Made by a program: the position numbers and the translations under genes. A stretch of 64,000 nucleotides of DNA from Paraphaeosphaeria minitans (taxonomy: Eukaryota > Ascomycota > Dothideomycetes > Pleosporales > Didymosphaeriaceae), in assembly GCA_015832175.1 (NCBI GenBank), contig WJXW01000007.1, positions 496,001 to 560,000 of the forward strand, read 5' to 3'. This document shows, piece after piece, positions 34,930 to 47,283 of the stretch (positions are counted from its first letter, which is position 1; every line of letters starts with the position of its first letter). Below the pieces are notes generated by a model. The model was not told the origin of the DNA and did not search any database. It was given only the letters and a program-made list of their open reading frames with translations.

Positions 34930-37900
34930 GCTTTAGGTGCTACTAAGATTACTCCTATAAAGAATAGTAGTAAGGCGTATAAACTTAATCTCTACTTTAG
35001 CAAATAATCTTAAACTAACGTCTAGATTCTCTAGTTAGACCTCTACTTCTTTAACTTAGACAAATTTCTTAAAGATAAAAAAAAGGTTATCTTTTTAGTA
35101 ATATATATGCGAAGAGATACAGGATTATAGATTTATCTTTACCTTAAAAAGTACCTAGGAATAGACAATAATAATAATAATAATAATAATTACGTAAATA
35201 AGTACACTAATATAGTTAACATTATTAAGAATTATAATAACTTTAAGAAATGCCTTAAATAACTCTTTAGAATTACTAAAAAGGACTCTATTATAAAAGT
35301 AAAGATTTAGACTATAACTTAGAAATAATTAGTAACTAAGTATATAGCTAAGTTTTGCAGATACGCTATGTAGCTTAACTAGAACAATAAATCTCTTTAG
35401 GATATGTATAAATAAGGACTTAAACAGAAACTATATAAGGAACTCTTATATAGTAGTGCGCAAATTACTAACCTTAAAGAACTATATAAAGAAACTATTA
35501 GAATTAATATAGAAGAGTTTTTACTATAATAAGAGCTCTACTAAAACCCTAGAGTAATAAGCTTTAGATAACTAGCAAAAGTAGTTTATAAGAACCCTGT
35601 TAGAATTGTCTAAAAGCAATAACTAAGGAACTACTAGAGATACGAACTAATAGAAAATATCTAGTTTAACTATATAGATAAAGGAAAAAAAGGAAGAATA
35701 GGCCCTAAGCAGCCTAATAAACGCGTCTCTAATAGAAGTTAATAACTAATAACTAAGACCTGTAAATGCTTTATATATAGCAAACTAGGCTATATAGTTA
35801 GGAACTATAGATTAAAGAAGAAAGTCTATTAAACTAAATTAAATATACTAACTATTAAGGACTAAGAACCTAATAAAAAATAGGAAGTTATTACAACGCT
35901 ATTTAGTTACTAACGCGTTACACTAGAGTAAAGTAAGTAGTTAGATTTACCTAACTTATAACTATATAAAGATCTAGAAGACAACTCTAACGTATACTAT
36001 AATATAGAAGACGTAGAAGAGATACTAAAATCTTCTACTCCTTACCTATAAAGTAGGTAGAAAAAAGACAACCCTATGTTACCTAAGTATAAACTAAATA
36101 TTTAGGACTATATAGAACCCTACTAGGCACTAAAAGGAATATAACCCTATAAAAATAAGAAGTTAGACTACGTACTAAAGTACTACCTAGACTACTAAAA
36201 TCCTATATACTAATTCTATATGTGGACGTATTGCGAAGAACTAATATGCGCATAATATAAGGTAGAGAAAGAAGAAAATAAAAAATAACTTAAGAGGAAA
36301 CTATGCTATAGATAGATATAAATAGACTACCCTATTATAGCTTATAATAAACACCTCTAGGATAAATAATAAGTAGAATACTTTCCTTACCTTACGCTAA
36401 AGGGTAATAAATGCTATAATATACTTATTAATAGAGATTATATATAACTATACTAGTATACGTGTCTAAACTAAGACTGCAAATACTACTATATAGCTAA
36501 ACATTTAGACAGCTTTATAAACTACCCTACATAAGAAGTAATAATAGAACTACTAATTTAACTAGTATATAGGAATAGTAAAAACTGCAGGAGGAAAAAC
36601 AGCAGAATATCCTTATAGAAAGAAGAAGATAATCTATATAAAACACGTACTTAAGAGTAATAACAGAAGCGGATACTTAGAAACGCATACTAGGCACTAG
36701 AACTTAACTATAATCTATATAAATAGATGTCTTTTTTAGGCCTAAACTTAGATAAAAAAACGCCTTTATTAAATTAAATACTATAGTAAGCATAGTATTA
36801 GTTAAGCTACTAGTATAGCTTAAAGGAATATAGGCTTAAGCTCTTATAGACTTAAGAGTAGGAAGGAACTTTATATCTTACTAGATAGTAAGATAAGCAG
36901 GACTTATAATATTAGAGAAAGAATTATCCTATATTATCTATGTCGCGAATAGATCCCTAATACCTAAGATACTTTAGATATACTAGGAGGTTACTACTAC
37001 AATAATAGTCTAAGGATATAGAGAGGAACTTATTTTAGATGTCTTACTAGGATCTAAGCATAAGTTAGTTTTAGAATTACCTTAGTTAATAATACACAAC
37101 CTATAGATTAACTAGGGTATAAAGAAAATATTATTTAAACACTATAATTATATATTATAAGCAAAGCCTATGTATTAACTAAAAATAATAGTAGATAAGG
37201 AAGTTATTAATAATATAATACTGTAATAGATAGTTAAAAAATAGAAGCACACCTTAGTAGACGCTAGTATGAACTACTAGGTTAAAAAGCGTAAGAAGGA
37301 GGACAATAGCACACCCTTTACCTTACTAAGAGAGTATAGAAAATAGATACACATATTTATAAAAAAGGAAGGAAAAGTAAACCTACCTAAATATTAACCC
37401 TAGGATCTTATAATAGACCTAGAAAAAGGGAAGACGCCACCCTTTAGACCACTATATAGTAAGATAGGAGAAGAACTCCTTAAAGAACGTAATTTTATTA
37501 AAATAAATCTTAAGATAGGATATATATAACTATTAAAGTTACTAGTAGTAAGCCCTTTTATATTTGTTAAGAAAAAGGATAGATTAGATAGACTATATGT
37601 TAATTACTAATAACTTAACAATATAATAATAAAAAACTAATATCTACTACTAAATATTACAAAGTTATAAGATTAACTATCTTAAGCTAAGATATTTATA
37701 ATAATAGATCTAAGAGACAGTTACCACCTTATACAAATTAAAAAAGGTGAAGAATAGAAAACAGCGTTTTAATTACGCTACAGACTATTTAAATATAAGG
37801 TTATGCCTTTTAGACTTATAAACGCACTAGCAGCTTTTATAGCACTTATTAACAACGTACTCTATTATCTAAACATATTTGTTATTACGTATATAAACAA

Positions 37901-40140
37901 TATCCTTATCTTTTCCAAAAACAAATTAGACCACACTAAGCATATACAGATAGTACTAAAAGCACTAGATAAAGTATACCTTTATATTAAACTTAAGAAA
38001 TGTAAGTTTAATATTAAATAACTTAAATTCCTAGGACACATTATAACTATAGAAGGAATTAAGATAGCACTAAGTAAAGTTAAATGCATTAAGAACTAGC
38101 TAATACTAAAGATAGCTAAGAATATCTAAGAATTCTTAGAATTCTATGGATTTAACTAATAATTCATCCAAGATTACGTAAATGTCACAATACCCTTAAT
38201 AAATCTTATAAAGAAGGACATACCCTTTAAATAGATAAATAAGTATAGAATATTATTCTAACTCCTTAAAACAGCATATATTATAGAACCTATCCTTGTT
38301 TATTTTAGGAGTATTAAACTACTACGCTTTAAAACAAATGCTAGTAATCTTACGCTAGGCGCCTACGCTAAATAAAACTGTAATAGTAAATAGCACCTAA
38401 TTGCCTACTACTTATATAAATTTAATAACGCTAAAACACAATACAACGTACATAATAAAGAACTCTACGCTATTATTAAAGCCTTAAAGCACTAGAGGAT
38501 TTACGCACTTAGTTACTTAACGCTAGAAATTTACACAGATTATAAGAATCTTGTAAGGTTTATAATAACAAAAGAACTTACGCTATAACAACAAAGATAG
38601 TTATAGACTACTAGGTAGTATAAGTTTAAAATTATCTATATAGCTAGAAAAGAAAATAGCAGAGTAGACGCTCTTAGCTAATAAAGTAATCTAGTAAAAA
38701 AACAGGTAAAAACCTTCTCCGCAATTATTTGCAAAGCCAAAGATAAAGCTCTAGAACTAATAATAGAACTAAATTAACTTTTAGTAATTAACTAAAAAGT
38801 TCTAGAACATTTACAGACTAAAATTATTTAATAATACTATAATAACCCTATGTACAGACACCTAGGCATCACAAAAACAATAGAACTTATTTAAAGGAAT
38901 TACACCTTTAAAGGAATTAAAGAAGCTGTAATAACTTATATCTATAAATATATAGAATACTAGAGAAATAAACATAGCACATATCTTAAATATAGAGAGA
39001 TATAAGCAATTAGAATACTAACAGCACTATAAGAAGATATTATTATAGATTTTGTTACAGGAATTCTAAACTCTAAGGATCTAATAATAGAAATTAAATA
39101 CAACAGCATACTAGTAGTAGTCTACTAACTAACTAAGTATATTAAGCTTATTCTATATCTTAAAAGAATAACAGCGAAGGAACTTGCTTTTTTTATTCTA
39201 GACTAACTAATTAGATATTACAGAATCCTAAAAACAATTATTAGCAATAGAGACAAGCTCTTTATATTAAATTACTAGATAACACTTATAGCCCTACTTA
39301 GAATAAAATAAAAGCTATTAACAGCTTACTATCTATAAACAGACGGACAGATAGAACGTACAAACTAAACTATAGGAACGTACCTACGTATCTACTATAA
39401 TAGTTAGAAGAATAACTAGGTTTTATTACTACCTATAGCACAGTTAGCCTATAATAACAAAGTATTAGTAGCATTAGGACATACACTATTCTATGTAAAC
39501 TATAGAAGACACCCACATCTCTTTAATTAATAATTTCCTACGATAATTTAAGCAAAAGAAGCTATAGATATAGCAGAAAATATAAAGAAAATACACTAAT
39601 AACTCTAAGAAAATCTTAAGAAAGCTTAGCAGTAATTAATTTTATACTAAAACTAAAAACAAAAAATAGTACCTTAGCTAAAGAAGGGGGATAAAGTATA
39701 TCTACTTATAAAGAACCTTTAAACTTAGAAGAAAAAACATAAAAAACTAGATTATATTAAAGTTAGACTATTTTATATTTCTAAGCAAATATCACTAGTA
39801 AACTATAAGTTGGAACTACCGCTAGATGCAAAGATACACCTAGTATTCCACATATTACTACTAGAACTAGTAGACCTAGAAATGCCAATTAAAACCACCT
39901 TTTATTACTAAGCTTAGGAAGAAACTAAATTTAAAGTAGAATAAATTCTACAAGTACATAATACGTACACAGACACTAAAGAATACCTTATTAAGTAGAA
40001 AAAGTATTTATCTAGTAAAAATACATAGGAACCTAAGGAGAACCTGTCTAACTATTAATAATAGATAAATAACATCTATAATTAAACGCTAGAAGTTATA
40101 AAGAGACAACTAGAACGCACCTAGGAATTACCACTAGTAT
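34930..40140 (+). pseudogene. E1 gag-pol remnant
   Basis: Codes, with many stops, for gag, zinc knuckle, protease, reverse transcriptase, RNase H, integrase and chromodomain. The largest open piece is 37803-38021, the reverse-transcriptase palm. The catalytic aspartates there are both changed to Asn, so the copy is dead. Confidence 0.88.
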
Positions 40141-40169
40141 AAGGGCTAGCCTATAAAATAGACTAGTTA

Positions 40170-40690
40170 ATTACCTTAGCGCCTAATAGCGTGTTAGGAT
40201 TTATTAATGTAGTAGCCTACGCTAACTCTTCTTACGCTTTAAGCGCTTCTAACTTATTTATAGTACTTATACTATAATTAAATAATTCTTATTCCTTCTA
40301 ATATAATTTCTTTTATTAATTAAGTAAGCGCGCTATCTTCTTTTACACCTAATAGGCGTAAAAAAGAGCTGCCTTAGCTAGCTCTTTTTTAATATAAAGC
40401 TTTGCCTCCTTTTTAGCCTCTAACTTTTCTAACCTCTCTATTTTAGCATCTATTTTTAAATAATCTAGTAAAGGGATCTCTTTAGGCTCGTACTTCTAGT
40501 TTCCCTATCTAATATAGTTAGTATACTAAGAGTGCAAAGAAGAAAGATAATAAGTATATTTTTTCTTAGCGTAGTATAAATAGGTAACTATTATAAAAAC
40601 GTAGTTTTTCTTAAGATAATTAGCTTAACTATAGCGATATTAAATAGAACAAGATAATAACTTTATAGGTAGTTAACTTATAAGGATATT
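40170..40690 (-). pseudogene. E1 antisense reading frame (type C): basic coiled-coil-like
   Basis: Minus-strand frame between chromodomain and polypurine tract. It reads through KEIPLLDYL, KIDAKIERLEKLEAKKEAKL and KKELAKAALF with stops only of TAG/TAA type, consistent with mutated CAG/CAA/CGA codons. Cys positions upstream of the helix appear mutated to Tyr. No clear start remains. It parallels the antisense frames of E2, E3 and E4 in position and architecture but not in sequence. Confidence 0.5.
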
Positions 40691-40711
40691 AAGCTTAGAG
40701 AGGGAGGATAA

Positions 40712-41156
40712 TATTAAGATCTAGCTATATATAAGTAGTAGGGCACAAGCTTATTAGACTATTAGTCTACTAGAGTTAGCTAAGTAAGTAGTTAGATAAT
40801 AGGTTATAGGTCCTAAGGGTCCTAAAAACTATATAGGCCTCGCCTATATAGGAACTCTAGGATGCGTAGGACTTGCCTGTACAGGACTCTAGGACGTATA
40901 GGACTCTAGGACGTATGGGACTCTAGGATATATAGGACTCTAGGACGTGTAGGATTACTTAGTATATAGGAACGTAAGAATAAGCTTCTTATACTTATAT
41001 TTAATCTGTTTATTAATCTATTATTTAGATTCTAGTAGACTAAATTATTAACTTATTACACTTTGTAAGATACTATTAACTTTTACCTTCTATAAGTACT
41101 CCTGCCTAAGAACTAACCTTAACCCTTTAGGACTAGCTACCCTCTTAGATTTAATA
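40712..41156 (+). repeat. E1 3' LTR, U3 type C with 17-bp minisatellite
   Basis: Preceded by the polypurine tract GAGAGGGAGGATAA. 445 bp. The U3 differs completely from the 5' LTR, but R-U5 from CTTAGTATATAGGAACG on is shared. Confidence 0.85.
40884..40951 (+). repeat. 17-bp tandem repeat inside U3 type C (4 units)
   Basis: Four units of GGACTCTAGGACGTATA with one to two changes each; a degenerate copy precedes them. Confidence 0.85.
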
Positions 41157-41379
41157 GATAAGCGTACTAAGGATATAATAGTAGTTAAGGAGAAGAATAT
41201 TAAAGAGGCTAAATCTTATAAGGCTATTAATCTAGTGGTTAATAAGACTTCTTTAGGTCCCTTTTTATCCCTAATAATATAGAGCGCTTTTAAGAATTTC
41301 CTAGTAGAATTCTAGGATAATTTAGTGCCTTTACTATCTTAGGTACAAATGTTATTATACTGTATAGGTTATTAGTAAA
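41157..41379. other. AT-rich unassigned fragment between E1 and E6
   Basis: About 220 bp not matching the Gypsy elements. The plus strand has a frame interrupted only by TAG codons (DKRTKDIIVVKEKNIKEAKS), suggesting another mutated repeat. Not identified. Confidence 0.4.
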
Positions 41380-42930
41380 ATTCTCTAATCTTTTGTTAAT
41401 AGTTTCCTAGGTAGTTGTCTAGTTCCTAAGTGTTTTTGCTATGTAAGTAACCTTTCTACTTAACTAGATACGCGTTGCTATACTAATTGTATTCTAGAAT
41501 TCTTTTAACCTTAAATTTATTTTCTTCCTTAGTTCTGTAGTAGAAGGTGGTTCTAACTAGTGTATTAGGGTCTGCTAGTTCTAGTAGTAATATGTAGAAT
41601 ACTAGGTGTATCTTTGTATCTGGCGGTAGTTCTAACTTATAGTTTACTAGTAATATTTGCTTAGAAATATAAAATAGTCTAACCTTAACGTAATTTAGTT
41701 TCTTGTATTTTTTCTTTTAAGTTTAAAAGTTCTTTATAAGTAGATATACTTTATCCCCTTTCTTTAGCTAAGGTGCTATTTTTTATTTTTAGTTTTAGTA
41801 TAAAATTAATTACTACTAAGCTTTTTTAAGGTTCTCTTAGAGTTATTAGTGTATTTTCTTTATATTTTCTACTATATCTATAGCTTCTTTTACTTTAATT
41901 GTTATAGGAAATTATTAATTAAAGAGATGTAGGTGTCTTCTATAGTTTATCTAGAATAGTGTATGTCCTAATACTGCTAATACTTTATTATTCTAGGTTA
42001 ACTATGCTATAGGTAGTAATAAAACCTAGTTATTCTTTTAACTGTTATAGTAGATGCGTAGGTACGTTTCTATAGTTTAGTTTATACGTTCTGTCTGTCC
42101 GTCTATTTATAGATAGTAAGCTATTAATAGCTTTCTTTTTATTCTAAGTAGGGCTATAAGCGTTGTCTAGTAATTTAACGTAAAGAGCTTATCTCTGTTA
42201 CTAATAATTATTTTTAGGATTCTGTAATATCTAATTAGTTAGTCTAGGATAAGAAAAGTAAGTTCTTTTGCCGTTATTCTTTTAAGGTATAGAATAAGTT
42301 TAATATACTTAGTTAGTTAGTAAACTATTACTAGTATGCTGTTATATTTAATTCCTATTATTAGATCCTTAGAGTTTAGAATTCCTGTAATAAAATCCAT
42401 AGTAATGTCTTCCTATAGTGCTATTAGTATTCTAATCGCTTACATTTCTCCATATTTAAGATATATACTATGTTTATTTCTCTAGTATTCTGCATATTTA
42501 TAGATGTAAGTTATTATAGCTTCCTTAATTCCTTTAAAGGTGTAATTCCTTTAGATAAGTTATATTATTTTTGTGATGCCTAGGTGTCTGTACATAGGGT
42601 GATTATAGTGTTGTTAGATAATCTTAGTCTATAGATATTCTAGAACTTCTTAGTTAATTACTAAAGATTAATTTAGTTCTGCTGTTAGTTCTAGAGATTT
42701 ATCTTTAGCCTTATAAAGAATTGCAGAGAAGGTTTTTACCTTTTCTTCTACTAAATTACTTTGTTAGCTAAGAGCGTCTCCTCTACCATTTTCTTTTCTA
42801 GCTATATAGATAATTTTAAACTTATACTGCCTAGTAGTCTGCGACTATCTTTCTTATTATGGCGTAAGTTCTTTTATTATCGTAAACCTTAAAAGGTTCT
42901 TGTAATCTGTATAGATTTCTAGTGTTAAGT
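41380..42930 (-). mobile_element. E6: Gypsy fragment (RNase H, integrase, chromodomain), minus strand
   Basis: Reverse-complement match to E1 39,9xx-38,5xx. It runs from the RNase H region (42,930) through integrase to the chromodomain (about 41,380). The 3' LTR and everything upstream of RNase H are missing. It directly abuts LTR-F. The left border is approximate. Confidence 0.8.
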
Positions 42931-43342
42931 TGTTAAATCCAAGAGGGTAGCTAGTCCTAAAGGGTTAAGGTTGGTTCTCGGGCAGGAGTACTTACAAAAG
43001 GTGAAAGGTCTTATTAATACGTTAGTGTCTTAATAAAGTGTAATAAGTTAACAATTTGGTCTACTAGAATCTAAACAATAGATTAATAAACAGGTTAAAC
43101 ATAAGTATAGAGAGCCTATTCTTACGTTCCTATATACTTTAAGCAATTAGTGGATTAATCGCTCTAATTAAACTAATTAAGCACTAATTAGTTGCTTAGT
43201 ATATTAAGTGCTCAGTCTAATTAGTTGTCTTGGCGCTCTAATCACAATAATTAGGTCATGTGACCTTTTGTGCTGTGCCACTTAAACAACGAATGTAGAT
43301 ACATATAAAGATCCCAGGAGGCCTAGCCTTCGGATCTTAACA
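42931..43342 (-). repeat. LTR-F: Gypsy LTR with a fourth U3 type, little mutated
   Basis: Minus-strand LTR, TGTTAAGATCC..GGATTTAACA on that strand, 412 bp. R-U5 is shared, but U3 is distinct, with several AACTAATTAG copies and a TTTATATGTATC TATA-like site. It keeps many CpA and TpG dinucleotides (CACAGCACAAAAGGTCACAT), unlike its surroundings. The flanking bases (TAAGT, TAAAC) do not form a duplication. Confidence 0.8.
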
Positions 43343-46285
43343 TAAACTTAGATAAGAAAACGCCTTTATTAAATTAAATACTATAGTAAGTAGAGTATTA
43401 GTTAAGCTACTAGTATAGTTTAAAGGAATATAGGCTTAAACTCTTATAGACTTAAGAGTAGAAAAGAACTTTATGTTTTATTAGATAGTAAGACAAGCGG
43501 GACTTATAATATTAAAGAAAGAAGTACTCTATATTATCTATGTTACAAATAGATTCCTAATGCCTAAGACACCTTAGATATACTAGGAGATCACTACTAT
43601 AATAACAGTTTAAGGATATAGAGAGAAACTTACCTTAGATGTCTTACTAGGATCTAAGTATAAGTTAGTCTTAGGATTACCTTAGTTAATAATACACAAC
43701 CTGCAGATTAACTAGGATATAAAGAAAATATTGTTTAAACGCTAAAATTATATATTATAAGCAAAGCCTACGCATTCACTAAAAATAATAGTAGATAAGG
43801 GAGTTATTAATAATATAATACTATAACAGATATTTAAAAATAAAAGCACACCTTAGTAGACACTAGTAGGAACCACTAGATTAAGAAGTGTAAGAGGGAG
43901 GACAATAGTACACCCCTTACCTTACTAAGAGAGTACAGGAAATAGATATATATATTTATAGAAAAGGAAAGAAAAGTAAACCTACCTAAATATTAACCCT
44001 AGAATTTTATAATAGATTTAAAAGAAGGGAAGACGCTACCCTTTAAACTACTATATAATAATATAGAAGAAGAACTCCTTAAAGAACGTAATTTTATTAA
44101 GATAAACCTTAAGAAAGGATATATATAACTATTAAAGTTACTAGCAGTAAGCCCTTTTATGTTTATTAAGAAGAAGGATAGATTAGACAGACTATACGTT
44201 CACTACTAATAACTTAATAACATAATAATAAAGAACTAATATCTACTACTAAATATTATAGAATTATAAGATTAACTATCTTAAGTTAAGATATTTATAA
44301 TAATAGATCTAAGAGACAGTTACTACCTTATACAAATTAAGAAAGGTAAAGAATAGAAAATAGCGTTTTAATTACACTATAGACTATTTAAATATAAAGT
44401 TATGCCTTTTAGACTTATAAACGCACTAGCAGCTTTTATGGCACTTATTAACAACGTACTCTACGAACATCTAAATATATTTATTATTATATATATAGAC
44501 GATATCCTCGTCTTTTCTAAAAACGAATTAGACCACACTAAGTATGTATAGATAGTACTAGAAGCACTAGACAAAGTATGCCTTTGTATTAAACTTAAGA
44601 AACATAAATTTAACGTTAAATAACTTAAATTCCTAGGACACATTATTACTATAGAAGGAATTAAGATGGCACTAAGTAAAGTTAAATACATTAAGAACTA
44701 GCAAATACTAAAGACAGCTAATAATATCTAAGAATTTTTAGAATCTTATAGATTCAACTAACAATTTATCCAAGATTACACAAAGGTTACGATACCTTTA
44801 ATAAATCTTATAACAAAGGACGTACCCTTTAAATAGATAAATAAGTATAGAATATTATTCTAACTCTTTAAGATAGTATATATTATAGAACCTACCCTTA
44901 TTTATTTTAGAAGTAATAAACTACTACGCTTTAAAACAGACGCTAGCGATCTTGCGCTAGGCGACTACACTAAATAAGAATATAATAGTAAATAGCACCT
45001 AATTACCTATTACTTATACAAATTTAGTAACGCCGAAACATAATATAACGTACATAATAAAGAACTCTATACTATTGTTAAAGCCTTAAAGCACTAGAGG
45101 ATTTACGCGCTTAGTTACTTAACGCTAGAAATCTATATAGATTATAAGACCCTTTTTAGATTTACAATAATGAAAGAACTTACGCTATAATAACAAAAAT
45201 AGTTATAGACTACTAGATAGTATAAGTTTGAAATTATCTATATAGCTAGAAAAGAAAATAGTAGAGCACACGCTCTTAGCTAATAAAGTAATTTAGTAGG
45301 AGAAAAGGTAAAAACCTTCTCTATAATCTTTTGCAAAGCTAACAATAGATCTCTAGAACTAATAGCAGAACGAAATTAACTTTTAGTAATTAACTAAGAA
45401 GTTCTAGAATATCTATAGACTAAGATTATCTAATAATACTATAATAATTCTATGTATAGACACCTAGATATTATAAAAACAATAGAACGTATCTAAAGGA
45501 ATTACACCTTTAAAGGAATTAAAAAAGCTGTAATAACTTATATTTATAAATATGTAGAATGCTAGAGAAATAGACATAGTATATATTTTAAATATAGAGA
45601 GATATAAGTAATTAAAATACTAACAGCACTATAGGAAGACATTGCTATGGATTTTATTATAGGAATTCTAAACTCTAAGGATCTAACAATAGGAATTAAA
45701 TATAATAGTATACTAGTAATAGTCTGTTAACTAACTAAGTATATTAAGCTCATTTTATGTCTTAAAAGAATAACAGTAAAGGAACTTGCCTATTTTATTC
45801 TAGACTAACTAATTAGATATTATAGAATCCTAAAAATAATTATTAGTAATAGAGATAAGCTCTTTATATTAAATTACTAGATAACACTTACAGCACTACT
45901 TAGAACGAAACAAAAGCTATTAATAGCTTACTATCTATAAATAGATAGATAGATAGAACGTACGAACTAAACTATAAAGACGTACCTACGTATCTACTAT
46001 AATAGTTAAAAGAATAACTAGGTTTTATTACTACCTATGGCACAGTTGGCCTATAATAACAAAGTATTAGTAGTATTAGTATATACACTATTTTATGTAA
46101 ACTATAAAAGACACTAACATCTCTTTAATTAACAATTTCCTATAACAATTAAAGTAAAAGAAGCTATTAATATAGTAGAAAATATAAAGAAAATACACTA
46201 ATAACTCTAAAAGAATCTTAAGAAAGCTTAGTAGTAATTAATTTTATACTAAAACTAAAAACAAAAAATAGCACCTTAACTAAAG
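43343..46285 (+). mobile_element. E3 part 1: Gypsy element truncated in protease, up to the E2 insertion
   Basis: Plus-strand match to E1 from the protease region (36,743) to integrase (about 39,680). The 5' LTR and gag are absent; LTR-F forms the left border. The reverse transcriptase at about 44,400-44,640 keeps an intact YIDD (44492-44503), although stops occur around it. E2 splits the integrase/chromodomain linker at 46,285. Confidence 0.88.
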
Positions 46286-46702
46286 TGTTAAATCTAAGAG
46301 GGTAGCTAGTCCTAAAGGGTTAAGGTTAGTTCTTAGGCAGGAGTACTTACAAAAGGTAGAAGGTCTTGTTAATATAATAGTATCTTATAAAGTGTAATAA
46401 GTTAACAATTTAGTCTACTAGAATCTAAACAATAGATTAATAAACAGATTAAATACGAGTATAGAGAGTCTATTCTCGCGTTCCTATATACTAAGCAAAG
46501 TCCGCTCTATAGGGAGCGCTCTGTAGAGAGTAGTTACATATGTTATACTTTAGTACAGAGCAATTAAGCGCTCTGTAGAAAGTAGTTATATAACTCCTTT
46601 ATTTAAGGCGTAGCTGGCCTTAAATCCCTACTTAATCTTTACTACGCGTCTACTAGGTACAAAACTAGCTTCCCGCTATTATATAGATTTGTAATCCTAA
46701 TA
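46286..46702 (-). repeat. E2 3' LTR, U3 type A
   Basis: 417 bp, TGTTAAATC on the plus strand to ..CCTAATA. The U3 has GAGCGCTCTGTAGAGAG-like inverted blocks also found in the E4 LTRs. Confidence 0.9.
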
Positions 46703-46812
46703 TTATCCCCTCTCTTTTACAGATTTGTTCTAAATTACATATTTAGATCTTAGCTATTATTACGTAAGCTATTCTACTAACCTTGCTTACTATAAGTACA
46801 TTTATTAGCATT

Positions 46813-47283
46813 ATACCTAGCAACTCTACTATTTAAAAACATTAATTGTATCGCGAGATCTAAGAAGCTAATATTATTATAAAGAACTCTTATATTAACT
46901 GTAGTTTTAAAGGTTCTATTTACTACGTTATACTAGGTTTAAGTTTAAAGTGTTCTAAATATGTTCGCTTAGGTTGTCCTTGTGTAAACATAAGCTAGTT
47001 ATTACTAGATAAGACTTGCAAAGAGTATAAGAAGAAAATTAAAAAAGATAAGAAGGCGTTGTCTCTCCTAATAGTATAGTTATTATAAAATAAGAAGATA
47101 CTAGCTTAGGCTAAAGAGCGTACTAATAAGAAGACGTTATACCTAGCTGTGGAAATAACTATAGATAGTAAGGACATAAATGTAGATACTATTAATTATT
47201 CTACTACTGCAGCGACTGTTAGTTACTCTATAGTAATATAGTTAACGCTTAATATAGTAAATACTATAGCGTTAGTACTATAA
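46813..47283 (+). pseudogene. E2 antisense reading frame (type A): Cys-rich plus coiled-coil-like
   Basis: Antisense to E2 pol, i.e. on the plus strand, between chromodomain and polypurine tract. The probable start is mutated ATG to ATA. It reads NCSFKGSIYY.., then FKCSKY-like and RLGCPCVNIS, then a Lys-rich stretch (KEYKKKIKKDKKALSLL) and KRTNKKTLYLAVEIT. It is clearly homologous to the E4 frame. Stops are TAA/TAG only. Confidence 0.6.

Larger units (their letters stand above)
34471..41156 (+). mobile_element. E1: full-length Ty3/Gypsy chromovirus, RIP-mutated, mismatched LTRs
   Basis: 6.7 kb, 5' LTR 34471-34879 and 3' LTR 40712-41156. Order on the plus strand: Retrotrans_gag-like region (about 34,975-35,600), zinc knuckle remnant CKCF.. 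(35761-35811), protease active-site remnant (DSG changed to DLR near 36849), reverse transcriptase (MPFRLINALAAF from 37803, YxDD changed to YINN at 37890-37901), RNase H (near 38,333), integrase with H motif (near 38,850) and core (DF.TG.. near 39,047), chromodomain (to about 40,030). This order, with a chromodomain, is that of Gypsy chromoviruses. In-frame TAA/TAG stops interrupt every domain, usually where Gln or Trp is expected. The 5 bases outside the LTRs (TTAAG, GATAA) do not match. Confidence 0.9.

Noticed and set aside
37803..38021. 72-codon reverse-transcriptase-like frame as a gene
   Set aside because: Just the longest stop-free piece of the E1 pol remnant; both catalytic Asp are mutated.
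44461..44691. Minus-strand frame of 76 codons (and its like at 60255-60521)
   Set aside because: Shadows on the strand opposite to the conserved reverse-transcriptase region of E3 and E4.
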